Notes: a model not told the origin generated them from the sequence alone. A stretch of DNA of 64,000 bases from JAGOLU01 sp037138475 (GCA_037138475.1 JBAXII010000007.1:1-64000), one strand, 5' to 3'; positions 1 through 8,744 are shown, counted from the stretch's first letter. Made by a program: numbers and translations.

Positions 1-172
1 CCGTTATTACAATCCATATCTAGATTCTAGCATGAGAATGCTGGTCTAGAGCCTTCTCTATTACCCAATTACCCTATATCTGTATTTCTCTATTACTTTA
101 TTACTTTGTTACTTTATATCTCCCCATCTTTATAACTTGCGTCTTCCCCCCACTTTGCTATGATGTACTTCT
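1..172. other. Intergenic start of window, short AT-rich repeats
   Basis: No gene is visible. Positions 20-53 hold an imperfect palindrome (TCTAGA ends, AGCAT/ATGCT core). Positions 56-120 are a run of related 8-9 base units of the ATTACTTT type. This resembles the short-period arrays found elsewhere in the window. Confidence 0.5.
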
Positions 173-541
173 ATGGTCACCCACTTCACCCCACTCCCTC
201 CAGGACTCTCGCCTGATACTCCCCACCCATCCAAACTCATGTACGCAGGACTCGCCTCATTTGGCATCATCGCTGCGGCGGCGGTTTCGTATCTGTACTT
301 TCTCACGCCACCCAAAGGCGCCGTGCCCCTTGCGATGCGTAAAACACCTGCCATGACCCAGGTCGCGAGTGTTGTGAGCACTCCTACTCTCGCTCCAACG
401 ATTGCCACTGTCTCCTCTGTCCTTTTCGCATCACCAACGGCAACGCTTGCCCCTGAGGGATCGGCATCAGCACTCCTTGCGTCACCCACCGCCAAACTCG
501 CCACTGCAGATGCCAGTCTCACTGTTACCCCTCAGCCATGA
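173..541 (+). CDS. Small single-pass membrane protein with Ala/Thr/Pro-rich tail
   Basis: The protein has 122 residues and I do not recognise a family. A short Pro-rich N-terminus is followed by one hydrophobic helix at about residues 23-44 and then an extracytoplasmic-type tail rich in Ala, Thr, Ser and Pro with no cysteine. Such small anchored proteins with disordered tails are common in CPR genomes. The start ATG at 173 sits in the CT-ATG context seen at many genes here. The stop overlaps the start of the downstream methyltransferase gene by 4 bases (ATGA), so the two are probably translated together. A shared membrane role is inference only. Confidence 0.6.
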   Translation: MVTHFTPLPPGLSPDTPHPSKLMYAGLASFGIIAAAAVSYLYFLTPPKGAVPLAMRKTPAMTQVASVVSTPTLAPTIATVSSVLFASPTATLAPEGSASALLASPTAKLATADASLTVTPQP

Positions 542-1104
542 GCGGAACCGTCTTTAGCCTGATGTATATCGCGTTTCTTCTCGTGGAGTTGATAGGCATG
601 ATCGTCGTTGCGCTGTGGATCTGGAATCTGATCCAATCGCTCTGGTGTGGCGCGCCGTATGTGCCTATCCGCTCACGCGACCTCAAGACTATGGCTGATG
701 ATGTGACTCCGGAGAGGGGATCCCATTTCTTGGAGTTGGGATCGGGTGATGGACGTGTCGTATGTCACTTTGTCAAACGATTTGGAGTGATCGGTCGAGG
801 AGTCGACATCTCACATCTCTGGAACTTTCTGGCGCGTGCAAGAGCGAGGTGGATGGGAGTGACTGTCGATATACGTCGCAAAAATATCACCGATACTGAC
901 TTTGCGTGGGCAGATACTATCTATGTGTTTATGCTGCCGAAGTTCTTGATGAGTCTGGGTTTTGGCAAAAAGCTCGCAGAGTGTAGAGTGGGCACAATGA
1001 TCATCTCTCATGGATTTCGCATCACACATCCTCACCTGCAAATCATCAAGTCAATCCCCACCAAATCCTATAAGACATGGGTGTATAGAGTTATTGGAGG
1101 ATGA
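538..1104 (+). CDS. Membrane-anchored class I SAM-dependent methyltransferase
   Basis: The 188-residue protein starts with one transmembrane helix (about residues 5-28), followed by a Rossmann-type methyltransferase core. Motif I reads FLELGSGDGR at about residues 62-71 and is followed by an acidic residue region (GVDIS) fitting the SAM ribose contact. The length is short for a full methyltransferase but matches the compact membrane-anchored family often annotated only as 'class I SAM-dependent methyltransferase'. The substrate cannot be told. It overlaps the upstream small membrane protein by 4 bases, so the two form a unit. The assignment to the fold is firm, the target unknown. Confidence 0.75.
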   Translation: MSGTVFSLMYIAFLLVELIGMIVVALWIWNLIQSLWCGAPYVPIRSRDLKTMADDVTPERGSHFLELGSGDGRVVCHFVKRFGVIGRGVDISHLWNFLARARARWMGVTVDIRRKNITDTDFAWADTIYVFMLPKFLMSLGFGKKLAECRVGTMIISHGFRITHPHLQIIKSIPTKSYKTWVYRVIGG

Positions 1105-1171
1105 TTCCGAAGTTAAATCCAATACCTCAACCTCTCCACAAAACCCCGAGCCAAGCCCGAGATTTATTGGC

Positions 1172-1573
1172 TCACTTAAACACGCCTACACCTGCCTGAG
1201 CACACTGCAAATCTTGCGAAGTGTCTGATGATCCTCCAACACCAATGGCGCCGATTCTCACACCTGCAACAATTATCGGAACACCTCCAGCGATAGTAGT
1301 AAGTTTTCCACTGAGAAGTGTGTTTATGCCAAAGTAAGGCTTATCCTCAGCTGCATAGGGTTGTAGGTTATGTGTTGGCATACCGAGCACAGCGGATGTA
1401 TATGCCTTTGTACAGGCAAAAGCTGGGCTTATGACGAGTGCCCCATCCATTCGCGATAATGCAATAATTTCTCCATGTTCATCAACGACGGAAATGCTCA
1501 CGGTGATACCCAACTCAGAAGCCTTTGCTTTTGCAGCAGATATTGCCGCTTCAGCTTGTATAAGTGTAAGCAT
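1172..1573 (-). CDS. GlcG/HbpS family protein (DUF336)
   Basis: The 133-residue protein matches the GlcG/HbpS family along its whole length: an N-terminal helix with alternating Ala, then a strand with VDEHGEIIALSRMDGA, the AFACTKAYTSA helix, and a C-terminal glycine-rich stretch GVRIGAIGVGG. Family members bind haem or small ligands, or act as accessory proteins in glycolate and other operons; the exact role is unclear. It is cytoplasmic by sequence (no signal peptide). It is divergently placed to the YrdC-like gene, and the strong promoter at 1603-1631 lies between them pointing away from it. No partner gene for glycolate use is visible nearby. Confidence 0.8.
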   Translation of the reverse strand: MLTLIQAEAAISAAKAKASELGITVSISVVDEHGEIIALSRMDGALVISPAFACTKAYTSAVLGMPTHNLQPYAAEDKPYFGINTLLSGKLTTIAGGVPIIVAGVRIGAIGVGGSSDTSQDLQCAQAGVGVFK

Positions 1574-1602
1574 GATATTGTAAAAAAATTGTAATCACTC
1601 AG

Positions 1603-1631
1603 TTGACAACTGGACAAAGAAGAGGTATTAT
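1603..1631 (+). promoter_or_regulatory. Sigma70-type promoter for the YrdC-like operon
   Basis: TTGACA at 1603-1608 is separated by exactly 17 bases from TATTAT at 1626-1631. The predicted start near 1638 gives a leader of about 125 bases before the ATG at 1763. The leader contains an inverted repeat (CTCAAAG at 1674-1680, CTTTGAG at 1690-1696) and a possible 12-codon upstream reading frame at 1728-1766 whose TGA overlaps the ATG of the gene. Confidence 0.7.
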
Positions 1632-1762
1632 ATTACCTATAATAATTATTATTCCTTGCGAGTTGTCTGTCTACTCAAAGATTATCATCCTTTGAGATAT
1701 AAATGTCAACACCAAAAGTCCACCACAATGAAAGTATCAGTAGTTAAATTCAATAATTCACA

Positions 1763-3019
1763 ATGACACCCAAGGAACATACTTCTCAAATGGACAACGC
1801 ATTGGCTACATGTGATCCAGCAGCAGCAGCAGAATGGCTCAGAAGGGAAACCGCACTTATATGTAAGTTCAATGAAGCAGAGTGTGTAAAAGGCGCAGTC
1901 AACGGTCTTTTCTGCATTGATACCATATCGGCAATAAGGAGAGTTTATGAAGCAAAAGAAAGGCCACTAAACAAGGCTCTCGTTCAGGTAGGGACCACGA
2001 ATTCTATAGCGCGGTATTTGAACCAAACCAATCAGAGGATAAACGTTTCACTTCATGAAATCGATATAGCGCACAAGATGTTATTGGCAGCTGAACGTGC
2101 AGGAGAGCAGATAGGAATTTATGTTCGTGCTGGCCAGTCGGAAGGTCCTGAATTAGATCTATTCAACTATGGGGTTGTCCCATTTAGTTTCGGTAAACTG
2201 CAAACATATGGCTTTATGGCAACTGGCAAAGGTGACTTTGCACAAGTGGCAGCTGAGTATGAAAAGGGTTCTAATCGTCTTCCATTGCGTGGCACCTCAT
2301 GCAATGTATCAAATGACAAGAGATCACATGGATCTGGCATATCGCATATGGATGGTGTAATTGAACAAATGGGCTCAAAGGGTGGTGTCACAATCTTTTC
2401 AAGTCTCGGATTCGAAGAAAGAACACGTCTAGACCATGTACAGGGTCCCGTTCCTTCAACAACTGTATTTGCATTAGGAACAGACCCAACTACGGGAGAT
2501 GTCCATGTGAGGCATCATCGCGATGGCTCACTCAGCCTAAGAGCGATACAGAGCGTCCTTCAAGGAGAGAATGGTGTAGTAACTGAATTTGACAGCCCAA
2601 TCAACATCCTCCCCTATGAATCCCCCCCGCCGTTGCACGTTACTAAAGCTCAATTGAGTACACTCACCGGAGGGGATCAAGGGCAACTTACAACCGCAAT
2701 GAGTTTATTACATCGCCGCCTTGATGGAACCAATGTTCCAGCTGGTGACCGCGATGAAAGAGGACTAGGACTTTGGGTCTTGGGTTGCGGTGACATGAAT
2801 GATTCAAATCTGCATGGAAGCGATTTGCTCAACCAAAGGAAGGCAGTAATGGGAATAATTAGCAGGCAAATGCGAGTACGCGTAGCGATGAAAGAATTAG
2901 ATCGTGCCGAGAAGTGGGTAAATAACCATGCGCCATCAAGATATCCCGGGATGAAGGCTCATATGATTGATAGAGAGATCATTAGTCGTCTGAAGGGAAA
3001 CATATTTGTATCCGAGTAA
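1763..3019 (+). CDS. Divergent YrdC/Sua5-domain protein with C-terminal extension
   Basis: The 418-residue protein keeps the order of YrdC-domain landmarks. These are a K-x-R motif (K65-E-R67, in EAKERPLNKAL), an S-x-N motif (S179-C-N181), an STT triplet at 232-234 where Sua5 proteins have STV, and an RxG-type turn near R253. In TsaC/Sua5 these residues bind ATP and threonylcarbamoyl-AMP. The usual N-terminal T-x-T-V-Y-G-L is reduced to NGLF. About 150 C-terminal residues (270-418) match nothing I recognise. It heads a block with a second YrdC-like gene, a kinase and a receiver. No TsaD, TsaB or TsaE gene is near, so housekeeping t6A synthesis is not implied. The function is unknown; a modified nucleotide or adenylate chemistry is inference. 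Confidence 0.6.
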   Translation: MTPKEHTSQMDNALATCDPAAAAEWLRRETALICKFNEAECVKGAVNGLFCIDTISAIRRVYEAKERPLNKALVQVGTTNSIARYLNQTNQRINVSLHEIDIAHKMLLAAERAGEQIGIYVRAGQSEGPELDLFNYGVVPFSFGKLQTYGFMATGKGDFAQVAAEYEKGSNRLPLRGTSCNVSNDKRSHGSGISHMDGVIEQMGSKGGVTIFSSLGFEERTRLDHVQGPVPSTTVFALGTDPTTGDVHVRHHRDGSLSLRAIQSVLQGENGVVTEFDSPINILPYESPPPLHVTKAQLSTLTGGDQGQLTTAMSLLHRRLDGTNVPAGDRDERGLGLWVLGCGDMNDSNLHGSDLLNQRKAVMGIISRQMRVRVAMKELDRAEKWVNNHAPSRYPGMKAHMIDREIISRLKGNIFVSE

Positions 3020-3134
3020 CGAAGGATTGAGCGTGTCCTATTTCGATGCTTTGAGCAGGTAAGCGGTGGCTTCGCAAATTCTCCAACAACAACTCGTCTT
3101 GTGCAGTAGCATGTCATAAGGTACCATTAATTCC

Positions 3135-4031
3135 ATGGTACGTATCAATATTACCAATAACCCCAAACTCGCCGAAAAGAAAATAGACGAAGGCAACCTT
3201 TGCATTATGAAATTTGGACCTGTGTATGGGATTTTTTGCAAGGACGATATGAGCAGTATGCAAAAGCTTTGCAGTCTAAAAAAAAGGTCAGAGACAAAAA
3301 CTCTGGTATATGTCGGCTCTAAAGATCAACTAGGAGTATTCTTGAAAGATAAGAGACTCGCAAGAATGAGAAATGTTAACGACATGTCTGAATTCCTCCG
3401 CAGATTACTTGCATTTGGTCCAGTAGGGATCCTTTTAAATATCGCAGATCAAAGTACACCCTTGGACCTTGATATCGGGATGACAGATTCCGAAGAAAAA
3501 AAGGTAAAGACACTTGGCTTCATGATATCAATGGAGAATGATGACTTTAATCATGTATCCATGCAGCATGGGGGAAAACTGCTTCGTGGAACATCTGCAA
3601 ATTTATCAGGCAAGAGTCAATCTGGTTCTGGATCTGATTCTCTTTACGATCTCATTTCATTGTTTGGAAACAGCGCGGACGTTTTTTTCTATGTGAGTGA
3701 ACCTCTAGTCAAGCGTTATCAGGATGAGAAAGTGCTTAATGGCATATCAACAACGATAATTCACTGCAGCGAAGTCGCTGAAGGCACAGCTATTGAGATT
3801 GTACGAGAAGGGTCAATCAGCAAACCGCTTATCATGTCGACGGCGGGCCACTTTCCGTCAGTGATTACTGTCGGCATGGGTGAGAGAACTGCGAAAATAT
3901 CCCCATATATGAGGTCACCACTAGAGCTAGCCAAGGATAAGGACATTTTCGATCTTCTGGATGCACTGGATAATAAAATTAATGGTCATCACGGAGATAA
4001 GGAACTACTCCAATTAGATGTTATCTTGTAA
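3135..4031 (+). CDS. Second divergent YrdC/Sua5-domain protein
   Basis: The 298-residue protein matches the YrdC fold better than its neighbour. An N-terminal GPVYGIF at about 28-34 stands in place of PTDTVYGL. It is followed by K-x-R (K49-K-R51), TSANLSG with S154-A-N156, STT at 205-207 and a VREG turn at 223-226. All the core nucleotide-binding landmarks are present. It lacks the long extension of the upstream paralogue and ends about 70 residues after the VREG turn. It starts 116 bases downstream of that gene and ends 5 bases before the histidine kinase start. The tandem arrangement suggests a duplicated and specialised pair. A TsaC/Sua5 role in tRNA modification is possible but looks less likely than a dedicated function given the divergence and context. 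Confidence 0.65.
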   Translation: MVRINITNNPKLAEKKIDEGNLCIMKFGPVYGIFCKDDMSSMQKLCSLKKRSETKTLVYVGSKDQLGVFLKDKRLARMRNVNDMSEFLRRLLAFGPVGILLNIADQSTPLDLDIGMTDSEEKKVKTLGFMISMENDDFNHVSMQHGGKLLRGTSANLSGKSQSGSGSDSLYDLISLFGNSADVFFYVSEPLVKRYQDEKVLNGISTTIIHCSEVAEGTAIEIVREGSISKPLIMSTAGHFPSVITVGMGERTAKISPYMRSPLELAKDKDIFDLLDALDNKINGHHGDKELLQLDVIL

Positions 4032-4036
4032 TATTG

Positions 4037-5377
4037 ATGAGTCAAGTTCCTATGCAAGAGCAGCTCACCAATGTACAGACGGCTAAGATTCTGCTAGACC
4101 TTCAGAGGGTATTTTTGGAGGAATTAGATCTAGATCAGCTCGTACTCAGAATCGTGAAAGAAATTCACTCCAACCTTGTAATGCTTGATATGGGGTTTAA
4201 CATAGTTGTGTTGGGACTTATAGATAAGGAAAGAAATGTCCTTAGTAGAACATCAGTGACTCAGACTGACGAAACAAGAAAGGCCCTAAGTGTACTTCCC
4301 CTTCCCTTCAAACAAATTGATGTTTCATTGGATGAATCACAGAATTATTGTGTTAGCTCAGCTCTAAATAGGAGATTTCAACTGACTCACGACTGGGCAA
4401 ATATTCTCACACCTCCATTCACTATTGCTGAATCCCAGATGGCTCAAGCCGCGGCAGGCATTCAGACAAGTTACATCTACCCACTTCACGGTCATGAAGG
4501 TCCGCTCGGCGTGATGATATTTAGCACGACTGCTTTTAAAGAAGAACTTACTGACTTAGAACATAGTCTTCTGAATGGGTGCAGCGATATCGCATCCATA
4601 GCCGTGCAGACAAGTAATCTTTACAAAAAAGCAGTAGATCGATCCAAAGATCTTGAAAAAACAAACAGCGAGCTTGTTGAACTTGATCATATTAAAGATG
4701 AGTTCGTATCGCTCACCTCGCATGAGCTGCGCACTCCACTCACCATCATCAAAAACTATCAGTGGATGGCGATCAATAAACCCGACGTGCCACTCGGACC
4801 CGCTACCGCAAAGTTCTTGGATACCGCACTACTTTCTGTCGATAGGTTGACCCTACTAGTGGAGGACATGTTGACGGTATCGCATATCCATAGTAGTAAA
4901 TTTGCACTCAAAAAGGGAGATGTCGATATTATTTCACTCATAAAAGCTATACATGAGGAGTACTCGGTCAAGGCAACTGAAAAGTCGTTCCACTACCCAT
5001 TTTCGTCAGATACCGAGTCGCTCGTCATGTCGCTGGACAAGAGTCGGATACAGCAGGTCTATATCAATATGTTGGGTAACGCCCTGAAGTTTACTCCTGT
5101 AGCTGGTACGGTCGCTACTACTATCCAGAAGCTCGACGGCAAGCTGCACATATCAGTGACTGATACAGGGCCGGGGATACCAGCTGACAAGATGAACCAG
5201 CTCTTTACGAAGTTTGGGAAGATTGATGAGTCATACAAAAACATGCCCACGACCAGTGGCACCGGACTCGGACTCTATATATCCCAGGAGATCATGAAGT
5301 TGCATGGCGGCGAAATCACTGTACAATCAGAGTATGGAAAAGGTTCCACCTTTACCATGTCGTTACCTATTGTTTGA
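4037..5377 (+). CDS. Soluble GAF-domain sensor histidine kinase
   Basis: The 446-residue protein has no transmembrane segment, so it acts in the cytoplasm. The order is a GAF-like sensor region (about 25-195), a short coiled-coil linker, a HisKA dimerisation domain with SLTSHELRTP (phospho-acceptor His near 229), then an HATPase_c domain. The latter has an N-box (NMLGNALKFTP), a G1 box (DTGPGIP) and a G2 box (GTGLGLYIS). I take the ATG at 4037 rather than the preceding TTG. It follows the second YrdC-like gene by 5 bases and is followed 5 bases later by a stand-alone receiver, so all four are probably one transcript. The ligand sensed is unknown. A link between the YrdC products and the GAF domain is inference. 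Confidence 0.88.
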   Translation: MSQVPMQEQLTNVQTAKILLDLQRVFLEELDLDQLVLRIVKEIHSNLVMLDMGFNIVVLGLIDKERNVLSRTSVTQTDETRKALSVLPLPFKQIDVSLDESQNYCVSSALNRRFQLTHDWANILTPPFTIAESQMAQAAAGIQTSYIYPLHGHEGPLGVMIFSTTAFKEELTDLEHSLLNGCSDIASIAVQTSNLYKKAVDRSKDLEKTNSELVELDHIKDEFVSLTSHELRTPLTIIKNYQWMAINKPDVPLGPATAKFLDTALLSVDRLTLLVEDMLTVSHIHSSKFALKKGDVDIISLIKAIHEEYSVKATEKSFHYPFSSDTESLVMSLDKSRIQQVYINMLGNALKFTPVAGTVATTIQKLDGKLHISVTDTGPGIPADKMNQLFTKFGKIDESYKNMPTTSGTGLGLYISQEIMKLHGGEITVQSEYGKGSTFTMSLPIV

Positions 5378-5382
5378 TCGAT

Positions 5383-5772
5383 ATGTCACTTGATTCACCA
5401 AAACGCATACTCATTGCCGAGGATGAAATGGCTCTGCGAGAGTTGTATGTGTCAGTACTTCGCGGTGCAGGGTTTGAGGTGGTGATGGCCGCAGATGGTG
5501 AGGAAGCAGATGCAGAGCTTAAAAAACAAATCCCCGATATCTTACTTTTGGATATCCTTATGCCAAAGCTCACAGGTATCGAGCTCTTGCAGAGGCTTAA
5601 GGATCAACACAGACTTGCAGCAATCCCCAAGATAGTCATGCTCACAAACTTGACCGATGATGCCAAGATCGCAGAAGCGGTGACATTTGGTATCAGAGGG
5701 TATCTCGTCAAAAGCAACTTCACTCCAGACACACTCATCATAGAGGTGCAGAAGTATTTGGAAGCGGCCTAA
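5383..5772 (+). CDS. Stand-alone response-regulator receiver
   Basis: The 129-residue protein is a receiver domain without output domain, like CheY or Spo0F. Key residues are visible: acidic pair E13/D14, phospho-acceptor D57 in LLLDILMPK, T88 and K110 in GYLVKSN. It follows the histidine kinase by 5 bases and is its probable partner. With no DNA-binding domain it must pass the signal by protein contact, or act as a phosphate sink or relay. I use the ATG at 5383; an upstream TTG would overlap the kinase stop. A 12-unit 7-bp repeat array begins right after its stop codon. Confidence 0.88.
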   Translation: MSLDSPKRILIAEDEMALRELYVSVLRGAGFEVVMAADGEEADAELKKQIPDILLLDILMPKLTGIELLQRLKDQHRLAAIPKIVMLTNLTDDAKIAEAVTFGIRGYLVKSNFTPDTLIIEVQKYLEAA

Positions 5773-5779
5773 AATTAGC

Positions 5780-5863
5780 TGATAGTTGATAGTTGATAGT
5801 TGATAGTTGATAGCTGATAGCTGATAGCTGATAGCTGATAGCTGATAGCTGATAGCTGATAGC
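5780..5863. repeat. Heptamer array, 12 units (TGATAGT x4, TGATAGC x8)
   Basis: Twelve perfect 7-base units in a row, four TGATAGT followed by eight TGATAGC, lie between the receiver gene stop and the convergent ATPase gene stop. This is the longest and cleanest member of the 7-bp-period family that runs through the window, and resembles the STRR heptanucleotide repeats known from heterocystous cyanobacteria. Confidence 0.95.
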
Positions 5864-5864
5864 A

Positions 5865-8234
5865 TTATAGTCTCGCGCGCTGGACGATCTCTGCCTCTAC
5901 GATCTCCTTTGGTCTCCCATACTTCAGACGTGAGAGTTGCATGATGGCGGTCGCGACTTTTTCACCTGCTTCACGTTCTGCTACATGTTTGGCATAGTCT
6001 TTGGTCATGTCAATGGAGAATGGGGGCACAGGTTCATTATTCACGATCGTTTTCATATACGCATGGAAGCGTTCTTGATTTACGATATCAGTCTCGTTGA
6101 AGTACGGCTGAAACTCCCGCTGGAGAAAGCTCGCATCAGTGACACCGGTGCGCAAGACCATCTGGGTGCCCACGTTACCAAACACTGCGTTTTTGACCTC
6201 TTCGTCCATCTGTCCTATGAATTGGTTCGCCACCGTCAGTGAGAGCTTGTATTTACGTGCCTCAGAGAGAATGGTCGCAAAGTCTGGAGTTGCAAAGTTT
6301 TGGAACTCATCGACATACAGGAAAAACTCACGACGTTTGTCGATAGGCGTATCGACACGACTCATAGCTGCGGCGAGGATCTTTGGCACGACGAGAAGTC
6401 CGAGGAAGGTAGAGTTTTCCTCACCGAGCTTTCCCTTTGAGAGATTGACCAAGAGGATTTTGCCTTCATCCATGACTTTTCTGAAATCAAAGGCAGATTT
6501 GCTTTGTCCTATGATGTTACGCATCATGGTGTTGGTGATAAATTTACCAAACTTTGACACGATATAGTCGAGCACTTCTGATTTGTGAAAGTCCGAGGTC
6601 TGTGCGATCTGATCTGTCCAGTAGCGCCTGATGATGGGGTCTTTGACCTTTGGGAGGAGTTCTTGCACATACTTTGGATCGGTCATGATGCGGACAATCT
6701 CCACAAATGTCGCACCAGGTTCACACATGATCGTAAGCATCGCATTGCGCACCGCGTGCTCAAATCGCGGGCCGATGATACCCGTGCGTTGAGGATCGTA
6801 GAGCTTGTACATGAGGTTGATGATCGCTCCGGTGATGAAATGTTTTTCCTCCTCAGTCTTGGATTCGAGCAGGTTGAGACCGATCGGGCGATCAGTATCT
6901 GAAGGGTCAAAGAGGATGACATCCTCCGCACGTTGTGGAGGGATGAATCGGAGCACGTCGTCGATGAGGTCTCCGTGTGGATCGATGACACAGACACCAT
7001 ATCCCGCCCTGATATCCTGACGAATCATCTCGATCAAGAGTTCTGACTTACCAGTACCGGTACGGCCAATGATGTATGCATGACGCATACGATCCTTTAG
7101 GAGTATATGGACGGGACGCTTTACTCCTCTGTATTGTGCCGTGCCTACGAGTGTACCTCCCTCAGTCGGGACTTGGGCAGAGACTGCTGAGGTCTTTGCC
7201 TTGAGCCAGACGACATTTGGCGCTTCGACGGCTTTATTGGGAAAGTGAAAGAGACCTGCGAGCTCATCAGTCGAAAATATCGACACGAGCTTGCCATAGG
7301 GGATGAGCTCGATCATGGGGAAAAACTTGTATATAAAGTTTGTCATAAACGGACCTTTGAAGGTGATCTTGGGAGTGGTGAGCGAGTTGAGATCGGAGTT
7401 GAACTGCGAGTAAGCAGCTTTGAGATTGCGCACATGTACATCTGCCATCTCCTTTGTTGGCGAGCACACTACATAGCGGATGATTGTGTCAAACCCAGTA
7501 CGCGTGACTTTTTCATCGATCTTTTCAAGCATTTTGGGATCAGTTTTGAACGTCGCCTTTTCAGAACTTGCCTCATTCTTTTTGGATGATGCTATATATG
7601 ATTTGCCCACACCCTTCCACTTCGTATCAGCGGGTCTGATGAGTAGCTGGATCATCGCAGCCTCTCCATCAGACATCTTGGTGAGTGTGGAAAGGATGGA
7701 GGAGAGTGTGTCAGTGGGGAGCTCTTTGTATGTCTTGAGTGGAAGGTACGACTTTGCTTTCTGGACAAGGCACCCATAGGCTACTTTGCCCTCAGGGGTA
7801 AAGATATTTGGCTCATCAACCTTTGAAATATTTGCGGTAGGATAATAGGAGTAAATGGTTTTCTCTACGAGATCGATGAGTTTGTTTGGTGCAGACACAT
7901 AGAATCGGATCTCACCCTTTGTGCCCACTATCTCAAATGCCACTACATCTTCAACCTCGAGGAACTTAAAAAATCCACTTTTCTTGATCCCTCCAAATGA
8001 GGCAAACATCTGCTCAGCTGCATCGATCTTGATCTCGTTATCCTTGGTCATCTGCACCTCGAGCGTGGTCATGTCGAGTGAGATTTGTACTCGTTTACGA
8101 AGTCGCGCATAGAGGACGATGAAATAGGCGCAAATACCAGCGAAAATAGCCGCAGTCAAAAGAAACCCAAGGATGATGAATACATTGACGGCGCGTTCAT
8201 ATAGTGGCTGAAGAGCTTCCATAACTACACTCAT
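5865..8234 (-). CDS. Membrane-anchored VirD4/TraG-like DNA-translocation ATPase
   Basis: About 789 residues. An N-terminal transmembrane helix (about residues 14-40) is followed by a long domain without clear motifs. A P-loop ATPase core follows, with Walker A GRTGTGKS near 390 and a Walker B-like strand ending in the acidic pair of FFLYVDEFQNF near 640. The order fits the type IV secretion coupling-protein / DUF87-HerA-like group common in CPR genomes, where it is thought to act with type IV pilus or DNA-uptake machinery. I chose the ATG at 8234, because an upstream ATG at 8294 would run into the promoter of the divergent gene. No VirB-type genes are in the window, so a role in DNA transfer is inferred from the family alone. 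Confidence 0.75.
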   Translation of the reverse strand: MSVVMEALQPLYERAVNVFIILGFLLTAAIFAGICAYFIVLYARLRKRVQISLDMTTLEVQMTKDNEIKIDAAEQMFASFGGIKKSGFFKFLEVEDVVAFEIVGTKGEIRFYVSAPNKLIDLVEKTIYSYYPTANISKVDEPNIFTPEGKVAYGCLVQKAKSYLPLKTYKELPTDTLSSILSTLTKMSDGEAAMIQLLIRPADTKWKGVGKSYIASSKKNEASSEKATFKTDPKMLEKIDEKVTRTGFDTIIRYVVCSPTKEMADVHVRNLKAAYSQFNSDLNSLTTPKITFKGPFMTNFIYKFFPMIELIPYGKLVSIFSTDELAGLFHFPNKAVEAPNVVWLKAKTSAVSAQVPTEGGTLVGTAQYRGVKRPVHILLKDRMRHAYIIGRTGTGKSELLIEMIRQDIRAGYGVCVIDPHGDLIDDVLRFIPPQRAEDVILFDPSDTDRPIGLNLLESKTEEEKHFITGAIINLMYKLYDPQRTGIIGPRFEHAVRNAMLTIMCEPGATFVEIVRIMTDPKYVQELLPKVKDPIIRRYWTDQIAQTSDFHKSEVLDYIVSKFGKFITNTMMRNIIGQSKSAFDFRKVMDEGKILLVNLSKGKLGEENSTFLGLLVVPKILAAAMSRVDTPIDKRREFFLYVDEFQNFATPDFATILSEARKYKLSLTVANQFIGQMDEEVKNAVFGNVGTQMVLRTGVTDASFLQREFQPYFNETDIVNQERFHAYMKTIVNNEPVPPFSIDMTKDYAKHVAEREAGEKVATAIMQLSRLKYGRPKEIVEAEIVQRARL

Positions 8235-8285
8235 TGTAATGCGTGGGGCAAAGTCATGCAAACGGAGAAACGGGACTACTCCTTC

Positions 8286-8313
8286 TTGCACCACGCACAG
8301 ACGTTGCTATACT
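8286..8313 (+). promoter_or_regulatory. Promoter giving a probably leaderless transcript
   Basis: TTGCAC at 8286-8291, a 16-base spacer and TATACT at 8308-8313 place the transcription start at about 8320-8322. The ATG of the next gene is at 8322, so the mRNA would have no leader or one of a base or two. Confidence 0.6.
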
Positions 8314-8321
8314 GCATCACG

Positions 8322-8741
8322 ATGAGTACAAAAAAAATGCATGCGTATAGATGGCATGTATGTTCTGTGTTAGTGTCGGGCCTTCTCCTCTCCTCAATAC
8401 TACTCGGTCTCAGCTATGAACACGCGACTCGAAATCAGTTTGCGATGCTGCTGGATGATGCGCCCCGCATGATGCGATATCTTCTTGCTGATGGCTCATA
8501 CGCACAGATTGAGAAACTGTATCCCACGACCATCGCGTTCCACAAGTCGGAGTTTATCGACCCCGTCATACTCAGAGCACAAAAGCGCGCAAAACTTGAA
8601 AAACTTATCCAAATTCACCCTCAAAGTCGGGAGCTCATCGCACAACTATACCAACTAGCAAGGGAGGAAAAAAATACGGATGAAATGAGCCTGAGAAGAG
8701 CACAACTCGAGCTCATTGACCCACTATTTATTGTTGAATAA
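8322..8741 (+). CDS. Small membrane-anchored protein of unknown function
   Basis: The 139-residue protein has a basic N-terminus (MSTKKMHAYRW) followed by one hydrophobic segment at about residues 13-34, then a helical, charged extracytoplasmic domain with many Glu, Lys, Arg and Leu. I do not recognise the family. I start it at 8322 because the -10 box ends at 8313; an upstream in-frame ATG at 8256 would lie before the promoter and inside the divergent gene's 5' region. It ends 3 bases before the ureohydrolase gene, which suggests co-transcription, but nothing links their functions. Confidence 0.65.
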   Translation: MSTKKMHAYRWHVCSVLVSGLLLSSILLGLSYEHATRNQFAMLLDDAPRMMRYLLADGSYAQIEKLYPTTIAFHKSEFIDPVILRAQKRAKLEKLIQIHPQSRELIAQLYQLAREEKNTDEMSLRRAQLELIDPLFIVE

Positions 8742-8744
8742 CCT

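Noticed and set aside
3761..3946. Antisense open frames inside the YrdC, ATPase and ClpB genes
   Set aside because: They overlap long genes with clear motifs on the other strand and show no motifs or start context of their own.
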